A stretch of DNA of 64,000 bases from Bacteroidota bacterium (GTDB taxonomy: Bacteria > Bacteroidota > Bacteroidia > B-17B0 > Aurantibacillaceae), in the NCBI GenBank assembly GCA_030692515.1, contig JAUXZS010000028.1, forward strand, positions 124,001 to 188,000, read 5' to 3'. Under the pieces are notes generated by a model, which had not been told where the DNA came from, did no database searches, and saw only the letters and a program-made list of their open reading frames with translations. Position 1 is the stretch's first letter. Each line of letters begins with the position of its first letter. This document shows, piece by piece, positions 25,547-32,551 of the stretch. A program made the position numbers and the translations under genes.

Positions 25547-26965
25547 TTATAAAAGAGTAGTTGGACACACGTAATCAGTTACTTTAAATCTTGCACTACC
25601 CTTTAGTGCGTTAAAACCACCTGCAATATCAATAAGATTTCTGTAGCCTCTTGCCTGAAGAATCGAAATAAACACCATTGATCGGTAACCAGAAGCGCAG
25701 TGCACATAGTAAGTTTCGCTTTTATTAATTTTAAACATACTCTCATTAATAGTATCAAGAGGTGCATTAACAGCATCTAAAATATGTTCACTTTGATACT
25801 CACTTAGTTTTCTTACATCTAAAATATTTACTGTACCCTTATTATTTATTTCTGCTAAATCATTGGCACTAATTGATTTTATTGTATCAACTTCTTTCTT
25901 AGCATCAACCCATACAGGAAACCCACCTTTTAAATAACCTAATGCATTGTCGTAACCAACTCTTGCCAAACGGGTAATAACTTCTTCTTCCCTTCCCTCT
26001 TCGGCAACAATTAAGATTTCTTGTTTTAAGCTAGGCACTAATGTGCCAACCCATGTTGCAAAGCTTCCATCAATACAAATATTAATAGAATTAGGAATAA
26101 ATCCTTTATTAAAAACTTGTGAATTTCTTGTATCAATAATTAATGCTTGGGTTTCATTTGCTGCTACCTCAAACTCGTTTGCAGATAAAGCTCTTGTTCC
26201 CCTTTTCATAACATTGTCAAAACTCTCATATCCCTTAATATTTAACAAAACATTTTGAGGAAAATATCCTGGAGGGGGCACTAAACCAGTTAAAATTTCT
26301 TTTATAAATTGCTCTTTAGTTAATTTAGGATTAAGCGCATAGTTAACTTGTTTTTGATGACCTAGAGTATCGGTTGTTTCTTTGCTCATATTTTTTCCAC
26401 AAGCACTACCTGCTCCATGATTAGGATAAACAATTAAATCATCGCTTAACGGCATAATTTTATTTCGCAATGAATCGTAAAGATGTCCGGCTAATTTTTC
26501 TTCTGTTAATTCCGCAATAACATGTTGTGCTAAATCAGGTCGACCAACATCGCCAATAAATAAGGTATCGCCACTAATTATGCCGTGCTCTTTATTATTT
26601 TCATCAATTAATAAATAGGTTGTACTTTCCATAGTGTGACCAGGTGTATGAATCACCTTTACGCTGTATTTTCCAACTTTAAAAATTTGATTATCCTCAG
26701 CTACTATAGCTTTATATCCTGGTTTTGCAGTTGGTCCAAACACTATTTCTGCTCCGGCATTTTTAGCTAAATCTAAATGTCCACTAACAAAGTCTGCATG
26801 AAAATGTGTTTCAAAAACATATTTAATTTTTGCATTGTCTTTTTTTGCTCTGTCAATATAAGGCTGCACTTCTCTTAAAGGATCAAAGATTGCTGCCTCG
26901 CCATTGTTTTCTAAATAGTATGCTGCATGAGCAATACATCCTGTATAAATTTGTTCTACTTTCAT
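25547..26965 (-). CDS. cstB: CstB-like persulfide dioxygenase-rhodanese fusion (copy 1)
   Basis: A 472-residue cytoplasmic fusion. Residues 1-240 form a metallo-beta-lactamase persulfide dioxygenase domain with H54-F-H56-A-D58 and H63, HTPGHTMES near 110 and GDVGRPDLAQ near 157. A first rhodanese domain (about 265-350) lacks a catalytic Cys; its loop reads AEEGREEE. A second, active rhodanese (about 370-465) has HCASGYRS with C423. This is the CstB order (dioxygenase, pseudo-rhodanese, rhodanese), which oxidises low-molecular-weight persulfides to thiosulfate and so could feed TsdA and SoxB. It is closely related to the copy at 32552. Confidence 0.9.
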   Translation of the reverse strand: MKVEQIYTGCIAHAAYYLENNGEAAIFDPLREVQPYIDRAKKDNAKIKYVFETHFHADFVSGHLDLAKNAGAEIVFGPTAKPGYKAIVAEDNQIFKVGKYSVKVIHTPGHTMESTTYLLIDENNKEHGIISGDTLFIGDVGRPDLAQHVIAELTEEKLAGHLYDSLRNKIMPLSDDLIVYPNHGAGSACGKNMSKETTDTLGHQKQVNYALNPKLTKEQFIKEILTGLVPPPGYFPQNVLLNIKGYESFDNVMKRGTRALSANEFEVAANETQALIIDTRNSQVFNKGFIPNSINICIDGSFATWVGTLVPSLKQEILIVAEEGREEEVITRLARVGYDNALGYLKGGFPVWVDAKKEVDTIKSISANDLAEINNKGTVNILDVRKLSEYQSEHILDAVNAPLDTINESMFKINKSETYYVHCASGYRSMVFISILQARGYRNLIDIAGGFNALKGSARFKVTDYVCPTTLL

Positions 26966-27077
26966 TTTATTTATTTTTAAAATATTTATATTATAATTGA
27001 TTTTCGATAATTCAGAAATGCTTTATGGGCATCTACTGTGACAAGCTTTTTTCATAACGCTGTTGTTAAATAATTGG

Positions 27078-27194
27078 TTAATCTTTTTCGTTTATTTGAA
27101 CCGTTTTTTTAGAGGGCGATAATTTATAAATCAAATAACCAAAACCTACGGCTAAATGTAAAAGGATAACAGTAAAAATTACAGTTGATAACAT
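27078..27194 (-). CDS. 38-residue single-span membrane protein
   Basis: Read directly from the - strand: ATG at 27194-27192, TAA ending at 27078. A hydrophobic helix (STVIFTVILLHLAVGFGYLI) is followed by a Lys-rich polar tail. It lies in the only gap above 300 bp without a larger gene (26966-27368), 112 nt upstream of cstB-1 on the same strand. Support: the motif A operator at 27252-27263 has a TTTG -7 box at the standard spacing, placing the transcript start about 20 nt before this ATG. Whether it is translated is unproven. Confidence 0.45.
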   Translation of the reverse strand: MLSTVIFTVILLHLAVGFGYLIYKLSPSKKTVQINEKD

Positions 27195-27220
27195 AACACT
27201 ATTTTTAAATGTTTACGATA

Positions 27221-27263
27221 CAAATTTCGGCTAGTAAACTATAAATTTTTATGACCTAAATCA
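27221..27263 (-). promoter_or_regulatory. motif A operator and -7 element for the 38-aa gene / cstB-1
   Basis: TGACCTAAATCA at 27252-27263 is an exact motif A match. CAAA at 27221-27224 reads TTTG on - and begins 33.5 bp from the operator centre; the full octamer is GAAATTTG, one base off TAnnTTTG. A degenerate second half-site (ATCA) lies about 20 bp further upstream. Confidence 0.5.
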
Positions 27264-27297
27264 GTTTTTAACGTAATAAATCAAAAAGTAAAAGTTG

Positions 27298-27343
27298 AGT
27301 AACAATTGTTACTAATAAATTAGGTGTATGCGTTGTATCTTTA
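27298..27343 (+). promoter_or_regulatory. motif B operator and -7 element for the 27369 gene
   Basis: AGTAACAATTGTTACT at 27298-27313 is a perfect 16-bp palindrome of motif B type. TATCTTTA at 27336-27343 is a near-consensus -7 box whose TTTA begins 34.5 bp from the operator centre. With 27221-27263 this makes a divergent region carrying one motif of each class, A facing left and B facing right. Confidence 0.5.
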
Positions 27344-27368
27344 TACTAACAATTAAAACCAAGAAATC

Positions 27369-27764
27369 ATGAAAGATGAAATAATAATTGGAAAAAGAGA
27401 AAGTTCAAATTTTTTAATGAAAACAGAAACTTTACTAAATCTTGAAAAAGGATTATATAAAATATTTGAAAAATCATTTGGTTTTGGATCTGGTGAATGG
27501 AAGAAGATTCCTAAACTGGATTACATTTTATTATTTAGACCATTATACGTTAAATGTGAAGGCTGTTCAGTAGACAACTTTGAGAAAGATTCTGTTTATC
27601 AATTAAGTTTAGTTTACAATAAAAATCAAAAAATTATTGTTCACGAAACAGATAAAAAAGATGAAGTATTTAATCTTGCAGAAAAGCTTAGCTCATTTTT
27701 TAAAATAAAAGTTAGAGATTCGGCAAGTGACAGAAGAAATCCGAAGTGGATACTAGCTTCATAA
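27369..27764 (+). CDS. hypothetical protein of the sulfur island
   Basis: A 131-residue soluble protein that I do not recognise. It contains LLFRPLYVKCEGCSVDNFEKDS with a CxxC pair near residues 65-68, followed by beta-rich sequence and LAEKLSSFFKIKVRDSASD near the C-terminus. It is the only + strand gene in the 18-36 kb island and ends at a bidirectional hairpin shared with the multicopper oxidase gene. A motif B promoter suggests it responds to the same signal as the persulfide genes. Confidence 0.65.
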   Translation: MKDEIIIGKRESSNFLMKTETLLNLEKGLYKIFEKSFGFGSGEWKKIPKLDYILLFRPLYVKCEGCSVDNFEKDSVYQLSLVYNKNQKIIVHETDKKDEVFNLAEKLSSFFKIKVRDSASDRRNPKWILAS

Positions 27765-27788
27765 ATAAAAGTACATAAAACTAAATCA

Positions 27789-27828
27789 TAAAAAAGCTAA
27801 ACTTATTTAATTAAGTTTAGCTTTTTAT
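27789..27828. terminator. bidirectional hairpin terminator
   Basis: AAAAAGCTAAACTTA and TAAGTTTAGCTTTTT (about 27791-27825) form a long stem with a short loop, flanked by A and T tracts, between the + gene ending at 27764 and the - gene ending at 27803. The hairpin overlaps the last codons of the multicopper oxidase. Confidence 0.75.
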
Positions 27829-29521
27829 AAATTATGCCTTTTGATGTTTTAATTTCTATCAAATAAAACCCAGAAGGAAAAGTAATCAAATCAAATTCAT
27901 TTTCGTTTTGTAGCAATTTGTTTTTTGAAAGAATAACTTTTCCAAGATTATCAAAAATTGTAATTTCCGAAATTGGTTGGTATGCATTTGATTTAATTTT
28001 TATTTTGTCAGAAGTTGGATTGGGGTATAAAATTATATCCTCCATTTTATAATCAATTTCTTCAATTCCTACATTAATTGGACAGGTAACAACAAATTGT
28101 CCCATCATACCCGCATCTTCGTGTGGCAACATATGACAATGATACATGTATTTAGCAGTGCTATCGCAAAAAGTTTCATATTTCGCAATAAACTTTACAG
28201 TTTGTCCTGCAGGCACTAAAACAACATCTTTTCTCCCCGCCAAATAGGAAGGAGCTGGGCCACCATTATATTCAGTAATATAAAATTGAACATCATGTAT
28301 ATGAAAAGGATGCGCTATGGGAGATTGGTTAGTAAGCGTCCAAACTTCGATATTATTTAATGGAATTGAATAATTAACAACATTCATATTAAAACTTGTA
28401 TTATTAATTAAAAAAGGGCCTTGAATTGCAGTTGGCCCCATGTTAACAGGTGTAAAGGTTAATGTTTTAAATCCATTTGCATTGGCTATAGACCAAGGAG
28501 TATTTATTACAAGTGCCGAAGGAATAGTTGTTACCGGAGAGGCCGTTTGTGCAACAACACTAAATGTCATTAAATTAAAATTGGCACCATTTAAAACATT
28601 TGAAGTATAACCAGGTATAACTTGTCCTGGTCCCATGCCTGGTTGTGTTGCACCATAAATAGCACTCGGCAATTCAGAGGCAAAACTCATTAAATTAATT
28701 GATTGTCCCATTTTACCAGTAAAGTCAACTAACAATTCAGCTCTTTCTCCTGGAGCTAATCTCAATCTGGTTAATGCGAGTGGTGCATTTAGCAAACCGC
28801 CGTCGCTTCCTATTTGATAAAAAGTTAAATTTCCTTGAAGCCCAATATTATATACTCTTTCTGAAGAGGCATTTAAAACTCTAAATCTAACAACCTGTGC
28901 AGGAGTTGGTAAATAGGCTTTAAGAGTACCATTTACCATTACTACACTGTCGGAAGCGTTATTAATTAAAATTTGTTTTGTTGTATTAAAACATTTGGTT
29001 TGCAATACTAATGGAAAATCATCTACGCCATATTTTCTAGGTAAGTTGAGCGCCCTTTCAGCAGAATCTCTGACAATAATCAAACCAGCGGCACCTAAAG
29101 ATACGTGTAAGTTTGTCATCATATGTAAGTGCGGATGATACCAATAAGTTGCAGCATGATCTCTCACTTTAAATTTTGGATTCCAAGTTGTATTTGGTGG
29201 AATAAAAATCTCGGGACCACCATCATTTTTTGCAGAAACGTGTAATCCGTGCCAATGAATGGTTGTTGTATCCATTAACTGGTTAAAAACATTCATACTT
29301 ACAGAATCCCATTTATTAAGAAATACTGTTGGTCCAAGATATTTCCCATTAACACCAAAAGTGTTGGTTGTATAACCAGTATAAAATACTTTAGAAGTAT
29401 CGTAAATGTTTAAATTAAAATTAGTTCCTGAAAGTGTATCAGGAATTGCTAATAGATTTTGCGCCCTACTAAAATTAAAAAATAAGGTTAAAGCAATTAT
29501 AATGGTAAACGATTTTTTCAT
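27803..29521 (-). CDS. multicopper oxidase with T9SS C-terminal sorting domain
   Basis: A 572-residue secreted protein: signal peptide (cleavage near SRAQ), three cupredoxin domains and a C-terminal type A T9SS sorting domain starting at ILYPNPTSD. Copper ligands appear as HWHGLH, WYHPHLH, HPFHIHDVQFY and the type 1/trinuclear motif YHCHMLPHEDAGMM. It is predicted to be exported across the outer membrane and surface-attached or released. The substrate could be Cu(I), Mn(II), phenols or a reduced sulfur compound. A motif B operator with a weaker -7 box precedes it; the kelch-like T9SS gene lies upstream. Confidence 0.9.
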   Translation of the reverse strand: MKKSFTIIIALTLFFNFSRAQNLLAIPDTLSGTNFNLNIYDTSKVFYTGYTTNTFGVNGKYLGPTVFLNKWDSVSMNVFNQLMDTTTIHWHGLHVSAKNDGGPEIFIPPNTTWNPKFKVRDHAATYWYHPHLHMMTNLHVSLGAAGLIIVRDSAERALNLPRKYGVDDFPLVLQTKCFNTTKQILINNASDSVVMVNGTLKAYLPTPAQVVRFRVLNASSERVYNIGLQGNLTFYQIGSDGGLLNAPLALTRLRLAPGERAELLVDFTGKMGQSINLMSFASELPSAIYGATQPGMGPGQVIPGYTSNVLNGANFNLMTFSVVAQTASPVTTIPSALVINTPWSIANANGFKTLTFTPVNMGPTAIQGPFLINNTSFNMNVVNYSIPLNNIEVWTLTNQSPIAHPFHIHDVQFYITEYNGGPAPSYLAGRKDVVLVPAGQTVKFIAKYETFCDSTAKYMYHCHMLPHEDAGMMGQFVVTCPINVGIEEIDYKMEDIILYPNPTSDKIKIKSNAYQPISEITIFDNLGKVILSKNKLLQNENEFDLITFPSGFYLIEIKTSKGIIYKKLNLIK

Positions 29522-29555
29522 TTATAATAAATTAAAACTTGGTATTTATAGATTT

Positions 29556-29601
29556 TGAAGGTATTATTTTTTATTTCTATTCTTATGTAACAAATGTTAC
29601 A
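29556..29601 (-). promoter_or_regulatory. motif B operator and weak -7 element for the multicopper oxidase
   Basis: TGTAACAAATGTTACA at 29586-29601 is a perfect motif B palindrome. TGAAGGTA at 29556-29563 reads TACCTTCA on -, a two-base variant of TAnnTTTG, with TTCA 34.5 bp from the operator centre. A poor -7 box beside a perfect operator fits activator dependence. Confidence 0.5.
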
Positions 29602-29690
29602 TAATTTTCTTTCTAAAACTTTAAGATTTAACAAAATCAGACATGTAAATTATTTTTTCAATTGAATTTATTAAATCGGACCATTTTCAT

Positions 29691-31298
29691 TTATTGAGTA
29701 ATAATTACCTTTTCAATGGCATTAAACTTTCCATCAAAAACAAAATTGAAGGAATATACACCACTACTTAATTTTACTTTATCTGATATATCAATTGTTT
29801 GATTACCAGAATTTAAATCACGAAAAGTTTTTTCAACAACAATTTTTCCATTTACATCTGTAATAAACAAATCAAGATCACCGCTAGTTGGCAATGTTAA
29901 TTTAAAACTAATTTGCTTTTCAGTTGGATTTGGAAAAACTGTAACTTTTAAAGGGTTCGTTCCATCTAGCGGTTTAAAACCACTTACCTGGCTTTTAACA
30001 ATCCAAACCTCATAAATTACATTATGCGCATTTGTTACGCCAGTGTTGTTTGCTGTAAATGGATTAATTTGGGGACTATAAATTCCACCATAAAAATGGC
30101 CAATCAAAGTTGAGTCGCTAGTAATTTGAGATAACTTTATTATTTCAGATTCATAATGAGGCACTAAATGATTTGGTATAAATTCTGCACTAGCGCCAAT
30201 TAATGCAGGCATTTGGTTCGGGAAAACATTTTCTTGTAAGTTCCCATTTGCATCTCTCGAAACACGGCTAATTGTTTTCACAAAAGGTACATTATTATCT
30301 TGTGTTAAAACATTATTTATGTAAGAATATTGACTCATACCACCAAAAAAAATGGAATGCATTACGTTATTAATACTATCATATAAAGCAGTTTTTGCAG
30401 AATGATAGTTACTCAAATATTGATTAAAAGTAGTAACCGGAAAATGTCCACTAGCTTTTATATCTACCGGATATAAAAATGGAAGATCTAAGCCAATTTG
30501 AAAAACACCAGAAGAAATTGTGTAACCCTCCTCACCATTTGGAAAAATTTGAGGCATTAAATTATAATCCCTTCTGTGTAAATGAACTTGATCGCTAACT
30601 GTGGTGTAATTAGTATAACTTAATTGAGAACCTGAATTATTTATTTTAAACTTTTTTAAGCCATCAACATAAGTTTGCGTGTATGTAGGATTTCCCATTG
30701 GATTATACCTCCCATCAAAACGATGACCTCCAACTAAATAAAAAGTTGAACCAATTTTACCTAAATATCCTCCATTAACAGCAAAATTTTGATCAGTGAT
30801 TTGTTTAAAATAGGGTGTAATTGAATTTGCATTTACTATAGCATTTATTAAACCACTGACTGAAATTGAAGTCAGATTTGGATAAGTAATATGGTCAACA
30901 GCAGTGCTACTATAGCCATAACCACCAATGATATAAAGCGAATCTTTATCTTGATAAAAATTCATATTGGTAGATTGTAATTGTTCCTTAAGACCAGTAG
31001 GTAATCCATTAACTGAAGCTGTCCAAAATTGCTGCGTGTTAACATCAATTACATAAATATCAGTATTGCTACTTGCAACAGGAAATGCGTTAAAAGGTTG
31101 ACGTGCATGAATACCATCTTTTCTACCACCAATTACTAACCACTTGCCATTATATTGAGCAACAGCATATGAATGCAAGCCTGGAAGGTTATTAATTGTT
31201 ATAGGTTTAATTTTTACAGCATAATTAAATGGAATAGTTTGTGCAAATCCAAAAGATGTAGCTATGATTATTGAAAGAAAAAATATTTTTGTTTTCAT
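29691..31298 (-). CDS. kelch-like beta-propeller protein with T9SS sorting domain
   Basis: A 535-residue secreted protein: signal peptide (cleavage near GFAQ), kelch-type repeats recognisable by GG pairs after hydrophobic strands (WLVIGGRKDG, LYIIGGYGY, FYLVGGHRFDG), and a C-terminal T9SS domain beginning near FPNPTEKQ. No catalytic motif is evident; a propeller could be a binding partner or oxidase of galactose oxidase type, but copper ligands are not identified. It has its own motif B promoter and lies next to the T9SS multicopper oxidase, suggesting a surface pair. Confidence 0.8.
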   Translation of the reverse strand: MKTKIFFLSIIIATSFGFAQTIPFNYAVKIKPITINNLPGLHSYAVAQYNGKWLVIGGRKDGIHARQPFNAFPVASSNTDIYVIDVNTQQFWTASVNGLPTGLKEQLQSTNMNFYQDKDSLYIIGGYGYSSTAVDHITYPNLTSISVSGLINAIVNANSITPYFKQITDQNFAVNGGYLGKIGSTFYLVGGHRFDGRYNPMGNPTYTQTYVDGLKKFKINNSGSQLSYTNYTTVSDQVHLHRRDYNLMPQIFPNGEEGYTISSGVFQIGLDLPFLYPVDIKASGHFPVTTFNQYLSNYHSAKTALYDSINNVMHSIFFGGMSQYSYINNVLTQDNNVPFVKTISRVSRDANGNLQENVFPNQMPALIGASAEFIPNHLVPHYESEIIKLSQITSDSTLIGHFYGGIYSPQINPFTANNTGVTNAHNVIYEVWIVKSQVSGFKPLDGTNPLKVTVFPNPTEKQISFKLTLPTSGDLDLFITDVNGKIVVEKTFRDLNSGNQTIDISDKVKLSSGVYSFNFVFDGKFNAIEKVIITQ

Positions 31299-31323
31299 AC
31301 TATTAGAATTTAGAATTATATCT

Positions 31324-31368
31324 CAAATTTAAAACAGAAAAAGAGTAATTATTGTAACATTAGTTACA
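31324..31368 (-). promoter_or_regulatory. motif B operator and consensus -7 element for the kelch-like gene
   Basis: TGTAACATTAGTTACA at 31353-31368 matches motif B with one mismatch. CAAATTTA at 31324-31331 reads TAAATTTG on -, a consensus -7 box, with TTTG 33.5 bp from the operator centre. Confidence 0.6.
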
Positions 31369-31383
31369 AAACCAACTAAAAAA

Positions 31384-31410
31384 CAAAACCCCTATTACAT
31401 AGAGGTTTTG
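31384..31410 (-). terminator. intrinsic terminator after the 31432 gene
   Basis: AAAACC-C-CTAT and ATAG-A-GGTTTT form an 11-bp stem with one mismatch and a 3-nt loop. It lies just downstream (-) of the DUF2892 gene and upstream of the kelch-gene operator, so it insulates the two units. Confidence 0.6.
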
Positions 31411-31431
31411 AATTATAGAAAAGATATTTAA

Positions 31432-31638
31432 TTATTTTTCTTTTGGGCAAGTATTAGCGCCAAACAATGTATATAGAGGACAAAAGCTAATCATACTCGT
31501 TAATAAAAACACTCCTGCTAGTATTAAGAATACAATTGCTAAAACTCCAGTAATTACATTAGTAAAATATAAAACAGCAATTACAAGTGCAATAACTATT
31601 CTAATCAATCTGTCGGCTAAGCCCATGTTTTTTTTCAT
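31432..31638 (-). CDS. DUF2892 (YgaP-like) small membrane protein
   Basis: A 68-residue protein with the DUF2892 pattern: MGLADRLIRIVIALVIAVLY, two TM segments, then LLTSMISFCPLYTLFG and a final CPKEK. Cysteines near 53 and 64. In YgaP this domain anchors a rhodanese and may pass persulfide or thiocyanate; here the rhodanese is a separate gene (32149). It is the last gene of the cstB-2 - strand run. Confidence 0.85.
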   Translation of the reverse strand: MKKNMGLADRLIRIVIALVIAVLYFTNVITGVLAIVFLILAGVFLLTSMISFCPLYTLFGANTCPKEK

Positions 31639-31683
31639 AATAAGTCTGTTTTAATTTCTGTAAAGGTAAGGTGAAAGAAATTT

Positions 31684-31929
31684 TTAATTATGACTATTAT
31701 CAGTATAGTTTTGCTTTTTTACATTTTTAAGATTGGGTTTAATAATGCTCATCAATAAACCTCCCAAAACAGAAAAATACAATACACTTAAATAAGGGTT
31801 TCCAGAAATCATGCAGCCACCATTAATACAACCAACCTGTTTGTAATAAATAAACCCTGCAATGCCTCCAATTAAACCACCTATAATATTCGCACTATTA
31901 TTTAATAAGAACTTCTTCATATTCAACAT
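31684..31929 (-). CDS. DUF6132-like small membrane protein
   Basis: An 81-residue protein with two glycine-rich TM segments (NIIGGLIGGIAGFIYY and LYFSVLGGLLMSII) separated by CINGGCMISGNPY, with two cysteines near residues 34 and 39. The GCxxGxCxIxxNP pattern resembles DUF6132. Function is unknown. Its start overlaps the end of the upstream small gene; an in-frame ATG at 31920 is an alternative start. Cotranscription with rhodanese and persulfide dioxygenase suggests sulfur transfer or transport. Confidence 0.7.
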   Translation of the reverse strand: MLNMKKFLLNNSANIIGGLIGGIAGFIYYKQVGCINGGCMISGNPYLSVLYFSVLGGLLMSIIKPNLKNVKKQNYTDNSHN

Positions 31930-32146
31930 CTGTTAAATCGTTATTTTTTTTATTATTATCTTTTTTGTAACCATTGCTACAACTATTATCGCTGCAACAT
32001 CCAACATTAAAAAAAGCCATACCTCCAACAACAAATCCAAGAAGACCAAGAACAATATCTTTTGAAATAATGGCTTGAACTATTGCAACAACACCAAAAA
32101 CTAATCTTAATGCGCGCATGATGCTTAATGACTTTATAAAATTCAT
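31898..32146 (-). CDS. small membrane protein with Cys-rich tail (DUF2892-like)
   Basis: An 82-residue protein with two TM segments (ALRLVFGVVAIVQAII and IVLGLLGFVVGGMAFF) and then NVGCCSDNSC (cysteines near 49, 50, 55), followed by a Lys/Asn/Asp-rich tail. It resembles the 11765 protein, which also ends its second TM segment with a multi-Cys motif beside a rhodanese gene. It starts 2 nt after the rhodanese gene and overlaps the next small gene by 32 nt. Confidence 0.7.
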   Translation of the reverse strand: MNFIKSLSIMRALRLVFGVVAIVQAIISKDIVLGLLGFVVGGMAFFNVGCCSDNSCSNGYKKDNNKKNNDLTDVEYEEVLIK

Positions 32147-32148
32147 AT

Positions 32149-32520
32149 TTATTTTACTTTACAGGTTACGTTTTGCCAAGGCCCTAGATTTTCAATTTCC
32201 TTGGTATACCCAGCTTCAACTAATTTATGTTTTGCTAATCCAGCACGATTTCCACTTCTGCAAACCAAAACAACCTTGTCGTACTTTTTTAGTTCCTCAA
32301 TTTTATTTTCAAATTGATCTAATGGGTAATTTACAGAACAATCTGCATGACCATCTTCATTCCATTCTTCAGTTGTTCTAACATCTACAATAATTTCGTT
32401 TTTTGTTATTCCGGTGTTATTTGAATTTTCCATGTCGTTTTTAGTTTTAATTTGTGAGTCGCATTGTGTTATTGAAAACAATAAAACTGCGGTCCCAAGT
32501 AGTGATTTAATTTTTTTCAT
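32149..32520 (-). CDS. exported (probably lipoprotein) rhodanese-like protein
   Basis: A 123-residue rhodanese domain with an N-terminal signal whose LLFSITQC suggests a lipobox (Cys near residue 20), so it is probably periplasmic and lipid-anchored. DVRTTEEWNEDGHADCSVNYPL opens the domain and LVCRSGNRAG is the active loop (Cys near 87). It differs from the other two single-domain rhodaneses in being exported. It lies 31 nt after cstB-2 in a compact run with three small Cys-containing membrane proteins. Confidence 0.85.
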   Translation of the reverse strand: MKKIKSLLGTAVLLFSITQCDSQIKTKNDMENSNNTGITKNEIIVDVRTTEEWNEDGHADCSVNYPLDQFENKIEELKKYDKVVLVCRSGNRAGLAKHKLVEAGYTKEIENLGPWQNVTCKVK

Positions 32521-32551
32521 TTATTTTTTTTATGTAATTCATCCTATTTAA

